This document shows, one piece after another, positions 1 through 7,786 of a DNA stretch of 64,000 nt; the first letter of the stretch is position 1, and each line of letters begins with the position of its first letter. A model generated the notes under the pieces. That model saw nothing but the letters and a program-made list of their open reading frames with translations. It did no database searches and was not told the DNA's origin. The position numbers and the translations under genes are program-made. Source of the DNA: Ferruginibacter sp. (GTDB lineage Bacteria; Bacteroidota; Bacteroidia; Chitinophagales; Chitinophagaceae); contig JAGOAX010000002.1 in assembly GCA_017983695.1 (NCBI GenBank), positions 310,001 through 374,000 on the forward strand, given 5' to 3'.

Positions 1-1200
1 AGCTGTGTTATCCAGAAACATGTATTCACTACATGGATTACTTGCCCTTATAGGTCCTCCTTCGGGACAGGTATGCCACTCATTAATAGTAGTATCATAT
101 TGTGTACCTGGGTCAGCACAACGCCATGCGGCATAGTTAATCTGGTCCCACAATTCTCTTGCTTTTACTTTTCTCATCACACGGCCATCGCTTCTGCCTT
201 TTAATTCCCATTCTCCGTCTTCATCTAAAACTTTAAAGAATGAGTTAGGCACACGAACAGAGTTGTTACTGTTTTGTCCGCTTACGGTTCTGTAGGCTTC
301 GCCTTCATAATCGCTGGCGTAACCGGCAGCAATTAAAGCTGCTACTTTATCTTCTTCTTTTGTTTTCCAGTTTACAAATTCTACAACCTCAGGATGATCC
401 AGATCTAAACAAACCATTTTAGCGGCTCTTCTTGTTGTGCCACCACTTTTAATTGCACCTGCTGCCCTGTCACCAATTTTTAAAAAACTCATCAAGCCAC
501 TTGAAGTACCACCACCACTTAATTTTTCACCTTCGCCACGGATACTGCTGAAGTTGGTTCCCACACCACTGCCATATTTAAATATCCTTGCTTCACGTAC
601 CCACAGGTCCATGATGCCGCCTTCGTTCACCAGATCATCATTCACACTTAATATAAAGCATGCATGTGGTTGCGGACGTTCGTAAGCATTGGCAGATTTT
701 TTCAATTGTCCGTCAACAACATCTACATAATAATGTCCCTGTGGTTTGCCGGTAATGCCATACACTTCATGTAAGCCGGTATTAAACCATTGCGGACTGT
801 TAGGTACACAAGCCTGGTTTAAAATAGAATACACCAATTCATCATAAAACACTTCTGCATCTTTGGGAGTTGCAAAATAATTATATCGTTCGCCCCACAC
901 CCGCCAGCAATGTGCCATGCGGTGAGCCACCTGTTTAACTGTTGTTTCTCTTCCCGTAGTACCATCAGCCTGCGGTACACCGGCTTTTCTAAAATATTTC
1001 TGTGCAAGAATATCAGTAGCAATCTGGCTCCACTGTTTCGGTACTTCCACATTATCCATTTGAAATACCACTTCTCCTGTAGGATTCTTGATTACAGAGG
1101 TACGATAATCGTATTCGAACATATCGTAGGGACTAACACCATCCCTTGTAAACTGGCGACTAAACTGCAGCGCCTTCGCAGAGGTTTTTTTTGTAGACAT
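1..1200 (-). CDS. nrdJ: Adenosylcobalamin-dependent ribonucleotide reductase (class II), N-terminal part
   Basis: The first 400 residues of a vitamin B12-dependent ribonucleoside-diphosphate reductase; the gene runs off the window start, so the C-terminal part is missing. The enzyme makes deoxyribonucleotides using an adenosylcobalamin-generated thiyl radical. The start is the ATG at 1198-1200 on the minus strand, giving MSTKKTSAKALQFSRQF. Visible family features are the glycine-rich stretch GSGVGTNFSSIRGEGEKLSG, the segment KSGGTTRRAAKMV, and near the cut end SNPCSEY, whose N388/C390/E392 match the catalytic Asn-Cys-Glu trio of class I/II reductases. The gene is divergent from dtd, and the 333-base spacer carries two DnaA-box-like sites. 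The open frame continues to base 1, so it is not listed as a closed ORF. Confidence 0.93.
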   Translation of the reverse strand, partial: MSTKKTSAKALQFSRQFTRDGVSPYDMFEYDYRTSVIKNPTGEVVFQMDNVEVPKQWSQIATDILAQKYFRKAGVPQADGTTGRETTVKQVAHRMAHCWRVWGERYNYFATPKDAEVFYDELVYSILNQACVPNSPQWFNTGLHEVYGITGKPQGHYYVDVVDGQLKKSANAYERPQPHACFILSVNDDLVNEGGIMDLWVREARIFKYGSGVGTNFSSIRGEGEKLSGGGTSSGLMSFLKIGDRAAGAIKSGGTTRRAAKMVCLDLDHPEVVEFVNWKTKEEDKVAALIAAGYASDYEGEAYRTVSGQNSNNSVRVPNSFFKVLDEDGEWELKGRSDGRVMRKVKARELWDQINYAAWRCADPGTQYDTTINEWHTCPEGGPIRASNPCSEYMFLDNTA

Positions 1201-1533
1201 GATATAAATAGTGCTTGATTGGTGGGTTAAGTAATTGTTAAGCCAACGAAAATATTTGTTACCTGCGAACAAACAAACTCTTAAATATTAACACTTGTGG
1301 ACAAAATTGGTGGATAATTTAACAGACGCAATACGGTATTGGATTTGCTCACTTTTCCCCATCTTTTTATAAAAATGTTCGTTTAAAGTCTTGGTTTTTT
1401 CATTAAAAGTTCAATGGGTTGATTTTAGGGCATTTTTCAATTTTGAGCGGCTAAAATTATTTTTGGATTGCTGGTGCAAATTAGTTAACTCCGCTTTTTT
1501 TTCTCAATACCTTTACTTTAAGCAATTGTAACT
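1201..1533. other. nrdJ-dtd divergent intergenic region
   Basis: A 333-base gene-free spacer between divergent nrdJ and dtd. It holds two DnaA-box-like 9-mers on the minus strand (1296-1304 and 1309-1317) and, before dtd, TACCTTTA at 1508-1515, one base from the Bacteroidota -7 box TAnnTTTG. I see no RNA gene and no recognisable cobalamin riboswitch. Confidence 0.6.
1296..1317 (-). promoter_or_regulatory. Pair of DnaA-box-like sites upstream of nrdJ
   Basis: On the minus strand 1304-1296 reads TTGTCCACA and 1317-1309 reads TTATCCACC, each one base from the DnaA consensus TTATNCACA, in the same orientation and 13 bp apart. They lie about 100 bp upstream of the nrdJ start. DnaA control of ribonucleotide reductase is known from E. 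coli nrdAB; extending it here is inference. Confidence 0.4.
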
Positions 1534-1986
1534 ATGAGAGCAGTAATACAAAGAGTAACCAGTGCAAGTGTAGCTATAGATGGTACTGTAAAGTCGGCCA
1601 TACAAAACGGGTTGCTGGTGTTGGTTGGTATTGAAGATGCCGATACTAATGAAGATATTGAGTGGCTGAGCAACAAAATAATAAATCTGCGCATTTTTGA
1701 TGATGAAAACAAAGTGCCCAATATTTCGGTAAAAGATATTGGCGGCGATATTTTACTGGTAAGCCAGTTTACTTTACACGCTGCTACTAAAAAAGGCAAC
1801 CGGCCTTCTTACATCAAAGCCAGCAAACCCGATGTGGCCATTCCATTATATGAAAAGATGATTGTGCAGTTAGAAAAAGATTTGGGTAAGGAAATATTAA
1901 CAGGTGAGTTTGGCGCAGATATGAAAGTGGAGTTGGTGAATGATGGGCCGGTGACGATTTGGATTGATACTAAGAACAAAGACTAA
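1534..1986 (+). CDS. dtd: D-aminoacyl-tRNA deacylase
   Basis: A 150-residue protein, the usual length for Dtd. It hydrolyses D-amino acids (and glycine mischarged on tRNA-Ala) from tRNAs, a cytoplasmic proofreading step. The N-terminus MRAVIQRVTSASV, the SQFTL motif (about residues 78-82) and the NDGPVT motif near the C-terminus, carrying the Gly-cisPro pair that excludes L-amino acids, are all present. The start is the ATG at 1534, 18 bases after the -7-like TACCTTTA. Downstream comes a GxxExxY gene between inverted repeats and then a MazG-like gene; dtd and a MazG-like gene would be near neighbours without that insert. Confidence 0.97.
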   Translation: MRAVIQRVTSASVAIDGTVKSAIQNGLLVLVGIEDADTNEDIEWLSNKIINLRIFDDENKVPNISVKDIGGDILLVSQFTLHAATKKGNRPSYIKASKPDVAIPLYEKMIVQLEKDLGKEILTGEFGADMKVELVNDGPVTIWIDTKNKD

Positions 1987-1990
1987 TTTT

Positions 1991-2023
1991 ATTACACGGA
2001 TTTTTACGAATTACACTAATTAG
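1991..2023 (+). repeat. Left 33-bp inverted repeat of the GxxExxY unit
   Basis: Bases 1991-2023 match the reverse complement of 2401-2433 at 29 of 33 positions, the four differences all being single G/T changes. The repeat starts 4 bases after the dtd stop codon and ends 6 bases before the GxxExxY start. It contains internal copies of the word aattacac. Confidence 0.85.
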
Positions 2024-2029
2024 GTTATT

Positions 2030-2404
2030 ATGGCTGAGTTATTGTTTAAAGAAGAGTCATTTAAAATTATTGGCGTATGTATGGAGATACATAAGAGTTT
2101 GGGTATGGGTTTGAAAGAAGTAAATTATAAAGATGCTATGGAAATTGATTTTATTGAAGCAGGCATCCCTTTTAAAAGAGAACAAAAATTTATTGTAAAA
2201 TATAAAGACAAAGTACTTCGCAATCCATACTATGCAGATTTTGTTGTTTTTGATTCGTTGGTAATTGAAGTAAAATCAGCTTCAGCAATAATTGATACAC
2301 ATATGGCTCAGGCATTGAGTTATCTTGCTGTTTCAGGAATGAAGTTAGCATTAGTGATTAATTTTGGAGAAAGGTCTTTAACATGGAAAAGAATTGTATT
2401 ATAA
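2030..2404 (+). CDS. GxxExxY family protein (PD-(D/E)XK nuclease-like)
   Basis: A 124-residue member of the GxxExxY family, compact proteins related to PD-(D/E)XK nucleases whose function is not established. The name-giving motif is G27-L-K-E30-V-N-Y33. A nuclease-like D70 followed by E80-V-K82 lies in the segment ADFVVFDSLVIEVKS. The gene sits between dtd and a MazG-like gene and is bracketed by 33-bp inverted repeats at 1991-2023 and 2401-2433, the right one overlapping its stop codon. This suggests a single-gene unit inserted into an existing gene pair. Base composition is not obviously different from the neighbours. I infer mobility only from the repeats; no transposase is present. Confidence 0.88.
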   Translation: MAELLFKEESFKIIGVCMEIHKSLGMGLKEVNYKDAMEIDFIEAGIPFKREQKFIVKYKDKVLRNPYYADFVVFDSLVIEVKSASAIIDTHMAQALSYLAVSGMKLALVINFGERSLTWKRIVL

Positions 2405-2433
2405 TTCGTGTAATTAGTAAAAATCAGTGTAAT
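2401..2433 (-). repeat. Right 33-bp inverted repeat of the GxxExxY unit
   Basis: Inverted partner of 1991-2023 (29 of 33 identical). It includes the GxxExxY stop codon (2402-2404) and ends one base before the ATG of the next gene (2435), so the repeat also forms the whole leader of that gene. Confidence 0.85.
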
Positions 2434-2434
2434 C

Positions 2435-2761
2435 ATGACAATACAAGAAGCACAAACACAAGTGGATGAATGGATAAAAACCGTTGGCGTAAAATATTTT
2501 AGCGAACTCACTAATCTTGGCATATTAATGGAAGAAGTAGGTGAGTTAAGCAGATTGATGGTGCGTAAATACGGTGAGCAATCTTTTAAAGAAACCGATA
2601 AAGGAAAAGAACTGAGCGACGAGATGGCAGATGTATTATGGGTATTAATTTGTTTAGCCAACCAAACTGGTGTAGATTTAACGGAAGCCCTGCAAAAGAA
2701 TTTTGAAAAGAAAAATATGAGGGATGTGGAAAGACATAAGAACAATGAAAAGTTGAAATAA
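2435..2761 (+). CDS. MazG-like nucleotide pyrophosphohydrolase
   Basis: A 108-residue all-alpha NTP pyrophosphohydrolase of the MazG type. Members hydrolyse non-canonical or surplus NTPs to NMP and PPi with Mg2+ held by acidic residues. The family pattern is visible as E33-E34-V-G-E37 in the first helix and E63-M-A-D66 followed by VLWVLICLANQTGVDL in the second. The ATG at 2435 follows the right inverted repeat by one base. The stop codon shares one base with the ATG of the nucleotidyltransferase gene at 2761, so the two are translationally coupled. Confidence 0.9.
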   Translation: MTIQEAQTQVDEWIKTVGVKYFSELTNLGILMEEVGELSRLMVRKYGEQSFKETDKGKELSDEMADVLWVLICLANQTGVDLTEALQKNFEKKNMRDVERHKNNEKLK

Positions 2762-3285
2762 TGCTTGATTTTCTAAAAATATTAACCGGCTATTTTGAAG
2801 AAAATAAAATTTCCTACATGCTTTCGGGCAGTGTAGCAATGAGTATTTATTCTTTACCAAGATTTACGAGAGACTTTGACTTTGTTGTTCATTTACAACC
2901 TGAAGATGTACCACCTCTTATGGAATGTTTTAAAGAAGGGTATTATTGTGATGAAGATGCTGTAAAAGAAGCCATCAAAAACAAAGGCATGTTTAACATT
3001 ATCGACCACAAAAGTGGTTATAAAGCAGATTTAATTATTTTAAAAGATGAACCCTACAGGCTTACCGAATTTGAAAGAAGAAAACCTGTTGCGTTTCTCA
3101 ATTCCCAAATCTATATCGTTTCGCCTGAAGATTTAATTATTTCTAAATTAATATGGATTCAACAAAGCCGCAGCAGCCTGCAAATGGAAGATATAAAGTC
3201 TCTATTGGAATTGAAGGATTTGGATACTGCATATATTAGAAAATGGATAACTGCTTTAAAAATAAGTACCTTTAACCTTCTATAA
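2761..3285 (+). CDS. Nucleotidyltransferase-fold protein (DUF6036/AbiEii-like)
   Basis: A 174-residue protein with the DNA polymerase beta-like nucleotidyltransferase signature: G23-S24 followed by R34-F-T-R-D38-F-D40, the Gly-Ser pair and the metal-binding Asp-x-Asp. The later segment SPEDLIISKLIW is typical of AbiEii-like or DUF6036 nucleotidyltransferases, some of which act as toxins in type IV toxin-antitoxin systems. The start overlaps the MazG-like stop by one base. Eight bases after its stop lies a 56-residue ORF that may be its partner. No substrate can be assigned, and a toxin role is inference from the fold and the two-gene arrangement. Confidence 0.8.
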   Translation: MLDFLKILTGYFEENKISYMLSGSVAMSIYSLPRFTRDFDFVVHLQPEDVPPLMECFKEGYYCDEDAVKEAIKNKGMFNIIDHKSGYKADLIILKDEPYRLTEFERRKPVAFLNSQIYIVSPEDLIISKLIWIQQSRSSLQMEDIKSLLELKDLDTAYIRKWITALKISTFNLL

Positions 3286-3293
3286 CAATATCA

Positions 3294-3464
3294 ATGACTG
3301 ATACACCGCAGCATATAAAGGAACTGCAATTACAAATATGGCTTACCAAAAGCCCTGCAGAACGGCTGCTGCAATACCTAAAAGATAATGATACATTATA
3401 TAAAGGTATTTTGCAGGCTAAGCGTAATGCTGCAAAGGGCGTAGAAAAAACTGTCGGTAAATAA
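3294..3464 (+). CDS. Small conserved-looking protein next to nucleotidyltransferase (56 aa)
   Basis: A 56-residue ORF starting with ATG at 3294, eight bases after the nucleotidyltransferase stop, and ending at 3464. It begins MTDTPQHIKELQLQIW, followed by LTKSPAERLLQYLKDND, then a basic C-terminus. It is predicted mostly helical, with no signal peptide or membrane segment. The tight spacing and matching codon use argue that it is a real gene in the same operon. The LTKSPAERL-type segment resembles small proteins I associate with such nucleotidyltransferases, but I cannot name a family. It could be an antitoxin-like or regulatory partner (inference). Confidence 0.6.
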   Translation: MTDTPQHIKELQLQIWLTKSPAERLLQYLKDNDTLYKGILQAKRNAAKGVEKTVGK

Positions 3465-3496
3465 TAAAAATCCCTTCTACATTTTGTATATGGCTA

Positions 3497-3504
3497 TATC
3501 TTTG
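3497..3504 (+). promoter_or_regulatory. -7 promoter box of glycyl-tRNA synthetase gene
   Basis: TATCTTTG, an exact match to the Bacteroidota -7 consensus TAnnTTTG. Only 7 bases separate it from the ATG at 3512, so transcription is expected to start at or just before the start codon, giving a leaderless or nearly leaderless mRNA. Confidence 0.65.
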
Positions 3505-3511
3505 CAGCCTT

Positions 3512-4984
3512 ATGGCAAACGAACAAAACAATTTTGCGGCACTTATAGCGCATTGCAAAGAATACGGGTACATTTTTCAATCGAGTGAAATTTATGATGG
3601 CCTGGCGGCTGTATACGACTATGGCCAAAACGGCGCCCAGTTAAAAAAGAACATACGGGATTACTGGTGGAAAAGCATGACGCAACTGCATGATAATATT
3701 GTAGGCATAGATGCTGCCATCTTTATGCACCCTACTACCTGGAAGGCCAGCGGACACGTAGATAATTTCAGCGACCCGATGATTGATAATAAAGACAGTA
3801 ACAAAAGATACCGGGTAGATCATTTGATTGAAGGTTTTGCTGAAGAGCAAAAGGCAATTGGCAATGAGCAATTGGCAAGTGATACACTTGAAGCTATGGA
3901 TGCGTTGCTTGCGAAGGATGATTATGCAGGCCTTAAAAAATTAATTGAAGACAATAAAATAAAATGCGCTGTTAGCAAAACCAGCAACTGGACAGATGTG
4001 CGCCAGTTTAACCTGATGTTTAAAACAGAATTTGGTGCCGTGGTAGCAGATAATCCTGATGAAAATATTGTTTACCTGCGCCCCGAAACTGCACAGGGTA
4101 TTTTTGTAAATTTTTTAAATGTGCAAAAAACCGGCCGCATGAAAATACCTTTTGGTATTGCACAAACGGGCAAGGCTTTTAGAAATGAAATTGTAGCAAG
4201 ACAATTTATTTTTAGAATGAGGGAGTTTGAGCAGATGGAAATGCAGTTCTTCATTCGTCCCGGTACACAAATGGAATGGTATAACTTTTGGAAAACTGAA
4301 AGAAAAAACTGGCATGAGAGCTTAGGCATTCCTGCAGAAAAATTACGTTACCACGATCATGTTAAATTAGCGCATTATGCCGATGCTGCACTTGATATTG
4401 AATTTGAATTCCCATTTGGCTGGAAAGAACTGGAAGGCATTCATAGCCGTACCGATTTTGATCTGACACAACATCAAACCTTCAGCAAAAAGAAAATGCA
4501 GTATTTCGATAATGATATCGATCCTGCAACAGGTAAAGCCTATGGTAATTATGTGCCGTACGTTTTAGAAACTTCTGTGGGTTTAGACCGTTTGTTTTTA
4601 ACCATCATCAGCCTGGCATACGCCGAAGAAAAATGGGCCAAAGAAGATGGTACCGAAGACAGCCGTGTGGTATTACGCATTCCTGCAAAAATTGCCCCAA
4701 TCAAACTGGCTATACTTCCCTTAATTAAAAAAGATGGCCTACCCGAAATTGCCAGGGAAATAATGGATGATTGCAAAGGCAGCTTTATGTGTTTTTACGA
4801 AGAGAAAGATGCGATTGGGAAACGCTACAGGAGAATGGATGCGATTGGTACGCCATTCTGCGTAACCATCGATCATCAAACCAAAGAAGATAATACCGTT
4901 ACCATTCGTTACAGGGATACGATGACACAGGAAAGAATTGCAATTAAAGATTTAAAGGAATTAGTGATGGAGAAGATTGGGTGA
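3512..4984 (+). CDS. glyQS: Glycyl-tRNA synthetase (single-chain, class II)
   Basis: A 490-residue homodimeric-type glycyl-tRNA synthetase, which charges tRNA-Gly in the cytoplasm. Class II features are clear: the N-terminal SSEIYDGLAAVYDYGQNG, the segment YLRPETAQGIFVNF with its conserved Arg-Pro-Glu-Thr, FRNEIVARQFIFRMREFEQM (motif 2 region), and ETSVGLDRLFL (motif 3). The C-terminal anticodon-binding domain follows with KIAPIKLAILPL. The length fits the bacterial/eukaryotic-like alpha2 type rather than the split GlyQ plus GlyS form. The ATG at 3512 lies 7 bases after a perfect -7 box. A 12-bp hairpin follows the stop codon. Confidence 0.97.
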   Translation: MANEQNNFAALIAHCKEYGYIFQSSEIYDGLAAVYDYGQNGAQLKKNIRDYWWKSMTQLHDNIVGIDAAIFMHPTTWKASGHVDNFSDPMIDNKDSNKRYRVDHLIEGFAEEQKAIGNEQLASDTLEAMDALLAKDDYAGLKKLIEDNKIKCAVSKTSNWTDVRQFNLMFKTEFGAVVADNPDENIVYLRPETAQGIFVNFLNVQKTGRMKIPFGIAQTGKAFRNEIVARQFIFRMREFEQMEMQFFIRPGTQMEWYNFWKTERKNWHESLGIPAEKLRYHDHVKLAHYADAALDIEFEFPFGWKELEGIHSRTDFDLTQHQTFSKKKMQYFDNDIDPATGKAYGNYVPYVLETSVGLDRLFLTIISLAYAEEKWAKEDGTEDSRVVLRIPAKIAPIKLAILPLIKKDGLPEIAREIMDDCKGSFMCFYEEKDAIGKRYRRMDAIGTPFCVTIDHQTKEDNTVTIRYRDTMTQERIAIKDLKELVMEKIG

Positions 4985-5008
4985 GGAAATATCACTTTTA
5001 GATTTATA

Positions 5009-5039
5009 AAACCCATTGCATTGATTTTGCAATGGGTTT
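5009..5039 (+). terminator. Hairpin after glycyl-tRNA synthetase gene
   Basis: A perfect 12-bp stem (5009-5020 with 5028-5039) and a 7-base loop directly after the gene. The following bases are T-rich (gttatattt) but not a pure T-run, so termination strength is uncertain. Confidence 0.6.
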
Positions 5040-5054
5040 GTTATATTTATAATC

Positions 5055-6917
5055 ATGAAAAAAAGTATTTGCATAACATTGTATTTGTTGATTACACTTT
5101 TTGTTGCAGCACAACAACCCAAGCCCGGTTATATTGATGTTATTAAACTTTTTTGCAGCAATTATCAAACATCTGAAGATTATGAAGATTATACTGCCTT
5201 TGCAAAAAAGAAAGATGGCTGGTATGTAATCCAGGTTAATAAAATTAAATCGGATTCAATATTGGGCGAAAAACTCTTTTTTTCTTTCTCTGAAAATAAA
5301 TACTACGACTTAAGCGCTTACTATAATAAATCAAGTGAAACCGATATAGAAAAACAACTTGAAAAATACCTCAACTATGGTGGTAGTACCACTGACTGGT
5401 ATGGATTTGAACGTATTGCCTATTACGGTTATAATGGATGGTACGATGATGTAATAAAAGATTTTGGGAATCAACAAAACCTGACTGATACTGTGTGTGA
5501 TGGTCTTGGCAGAGCATATGTAAATCTTGCTAACAGCTATTTATGGTATCAAAGTGGGGGCATTTCTGCTGAGCATGATACACTTCGCAGAAAATTGGGC
5601 AGATTGGAATATCCAATATTAAAAAGAATTGAAAAAGTTAGAGAAACAATTAATAAGGCAATTCTTCAATTTGAAAAATTAAATAATCTTAACCCAAGTT
5701 ACAAAACAGTAGTTGGCAATGCTACACTAAAGTTATTTAATGAGTATATGCACGGGTACAATCAGATGATAATGTGTGGAAATGATGTACTGGCAAATGA
5801 ATATTTACAAAAAGCCCCAATACCTGAAGCATACATCCGGCAGGCAAAAAATTACCTCAATTCCTGTGAACAGAACGCTATTTTATTTTCATACGGCGAT
5901 AATGATACCTATCAACTCTGGTATGTACAAGAAAAATTTAATTTAAGAAAAGATATTCTGGTAATAAATAACAGCCTTTTGGGGTTACCAGTTTATATTG
6001 ATATGTACAGAAGAAAAAAACTCCTAAATATTTCAATTCCTGATGCATATTTGAAAGATCCGGTTAATGACATTGCTTATTTTTCTGAAAACAAAAAAGT
6101 TTCTGATTTAAAAAAAGTAATCTCTCTAAAGGATTTTTTGAAAATACTTTATTCAAAAAAGCATTCTTCATTGTCTTCTGTAGGGACTACCTATCCTACT
6201 TATCCTTATTTAACAGTTTCGTTAACCTTACCAGTTTATAAAAGTAAAGTCGCAGCCACGTCGCTAAATAAAAATATATTTTTGGGGCTTAATAAAAATT
6301 ATTACTTCATTAATGACATAGCAATGCTTGATATTATTTGTAACAATATAAACAAAAGGCCTATTTATTTTACAAGTACGTCTGATGTTACTTTTGAAAA
6401 AAATCTTATCCAAAAAGGTATTGTTTACAAATTGATTGCTGAAAATGTAAACACACCAGCACAACGTAAAATAGAAGTAAAAGAACTTGAAAAATTTATA
6501 GATGAAAAATATATCCCTGTATTAAGCAATGATTCTGACTTGATATCTTTTGACGGCGATAATACTTTTTTTGGGATATATTACCAGATATTTAATTACT
6601 ACCTGGAGAAAAAAGATACGGCAACTTTTAGAAAATGGCTACATAAATTAGATGCAGTTTGTTCCAAAATAAATTCTGCTCAAATAAATACAGGAAGGCA
6701 TCTTGCCTATTATTTTATTGAAGCCGGAGAAACGGATAAGGGATTAGCTATTGCAAATCAGTTCGCTCAATGGCTTTACAATGCTTATACAAATCCAAGT
6801 GCCTTAACAGGATTTTACGCTAAAGAAAAATATATTGATGTATTAACCAGGACAAATAAATATCTTTTATCTAAGAACCTTTCAAGCAGTGTAATTGAAG
6901 ATTTATTGGAAAAATAA
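5055..6917 (+). CDS. Exported protein with DUF2723-like C-terminal segment
   Basis: A 620-residue protein with a cleavable signal peptide (MKKSICITLYLLITLFVAAQQ). The middle is helical, with stretches such as GLGRAYVNLANSYLWYQSGG suggesting TPR-like repeats. Around residues 274-320 comes NAILFSYGDNDTYQLWYVQE followed by LRKDILVINNSLLGLPVYI, which strongly resembles the soluble part of DUF2723 membrane proteins. The multi-membrane-spanning domain of DUF2723 proteins is absent. So this looks like a stand-alone periplasmic version of that soluble module (inference). No enzymatic motif can be named. It is flanked by the hairpin after the glycyl-tRNA synthetase gene and by a convergent FNR-type gene 31 bases downstream. 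Confidence 0.75.
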   Translation: MKKSICITLYLLITLFVAAQQPKPGYIDVIKLFCSNYQTSEDYEDYTAFAKKKDGWYVIQVNKIKSDSILGEKLFFSFSENKYYDLSAYYNKSSETDIEKQLEKYLNYGGSTTDWYGFERIAYYGYNGWYDDVIKDFGNQQNLTDTVCDGLGRAYVNLANSYLWYQSGGISAEHDTLRRKLGRLEYPILKRIEKVRETINKAILQFEKLNNLNPSYKTVVGNATLKLFNEYMHGYNQMIMCGNDVLANEYLQKAPIPEAYIRQAKNYLNSCEQNAILFSYGDNDTYQLWYVQEKFNLRKDILVINNSLLGLPVYIDMYRRKKLLNISIPDAYLKDPVNDIAYFSENKKVSDLKKVISLKDFLKILYSKKHSSLSSVGTTYPTYPYLTVSLTLPVYKSKVAATSLNKNIFLGLNKNYYFINDIAMLDIICNNINKRPIYFTSTSDVTFEKNLIQKGIVYKLIAENVNTPAQRKIEVKELEKFIDEKYIPVLSNDSDLISFDGDNTFFGIYYQIFNYYLEKKDTATFRKWLHKLDAVCSKINSAQINTGRHLAYYFIEAGETDKGLAIANQFAQWLYNAYTNPSALTGFYAKEKYIDVLTRTNKYLLSKNLSSSVIEDLLEK

Positions 6918-6948
6918 AGGCTATTCGTTTGTATTTTAATTGATATAA

Positions 6949-7686
6949 TTATCCATACAATTCCTGGTGTATCGCCTTTCTGTCGTACCCCAAAGCTGTA
7001 ATAGTTGCTTTGGCTTCATCAATCATATTCTTCCAGCCACATAAATAAAAATGTGCAGGAGGTAATGTATCACCATTCCTTTTTTCTGCAATCAGTTTTT
7101 TATATACTTCATGCACATAACCTATTGCGCCATCCCACGCTTCTCTTGATAAAACAGGTATATAATGAAGGCCGGGGTTTGCAGCAGTTAAATTTTTCAG
7201 CTCTTCGTAATACAACAGGTTTTCTCTTTTCCGGGTGCCGAAAATTAAATATACACTGGTATGCGGCGTTGCCTTTAAAGCAATACTGTGCAACATGCTT
7301 CTGAAAGGAGCAATGCCTGTGCCGGTACAAATTAAATAGTAATCGGTATCCATTACGTCGGGCAGGGTAAACACACCTACGGGGCCACGAAAAGTTAATT
7401 CATCACCTACTTTTACTTCCTTAAATAAATAGGATGTGCCGGCACCATCTTCCATTAAAACAATCACCAGTTCAAAAATATTGCTACCATCGGGCCAGCT
7501 TGCAATAGAGTAACTGCGCCAACGCTTGTTCTTTTTTTCATGTATAGGTAAATCGAGGGTTACAAACTGCCCGGGTATAAAATCAAACCGTTCCAGTTCA
7601 TCAACCTGCAACCAATACCTGCGGGTGTTAGCTGTTTCATTTTCAATACGGATAACTTTAGCAATGCGCCAGGGTTCAATAGCCAT
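6949..7686 (-). CDS. Ferredoxin/flavodoxin-NADP+ reductase family oxidoreductase
   Basis: A 245-residue FAD/NAD(P)-binding reductase. The FAD domain carries R57-S-Y-S60 in RWRSYSIAS, the conserved Arg-x-Tyr-Ser flavin motif. The NAD(P) domain begins with YYLICTGTGIAPFRSML (about residues 117-132), the glycine-rich dinucleotide motif. It likely transfers electrons between NADPH and a ferredoxin or flavodoxin in the cytoplasm. No iron-sulfur domain is attached. The start ATG at 7686 is preceded by TACCTTTC (minus strand, 7709-7702), one base from the -7 consensus. It is divergent from mfd with a 100-base spacer. Confidence 0.88.
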   Translation of the reverse strand: MAIEPWRIAKVIRIENETANTRRYWLQVDELERFDFIPGQFVTLDLPIHEKKNKRWRSYSIASWPDGSNIFELVIVLMEDGAGTSYLFKEVKVGDELTFRGPVGVFTLPDVMDTDYYLICTGTGIAPFRSMLHSIALKATPHTSVYLIFGTRKRENLLYYEELKNLTAANPGLHYIPVLSREAWDGAIGYVHEVYKKLIAEKRNGDTLPPAHFYLCGWKNMIDEAKATITALGYDRKAIHQELYG

Positions 7687-7772
7687 ATCGTTATTTTTTT
7701 AGAAAGGTAAATTAAATACTTAATTATTGCAATTAACCCGTATAAATTAATGATAGATTTTTTACATAGCCT

Positions 7773-7780
7773 TATCTTTG
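7773..7780 (+). promoter_or_regulatory. -7 promoter box of mfd
   Basis: TATCTTTG matches TAnnTTTG exactly and ends only 6 bases before the mfd ATG at 7787, predicting a leaderless transcript. The upstream in-frame TTG at 7778 is part of this box and therefore not the start codon. Confidence 0.65.
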
Positions 7781-7786
7781 CGGCCG

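Noticed and set aside
437..685. Plus-strand ORF of 82 residues at the window start
   Set aside because: It is antisense to nrdJ codons, proline-rich and without any family feature.
7778..7786. TTG at 7778 as the start of mfd
   Set aside because: It lies inside the perfect -7 promoter box; ATG 7787 fits the Mfd N-terminus.
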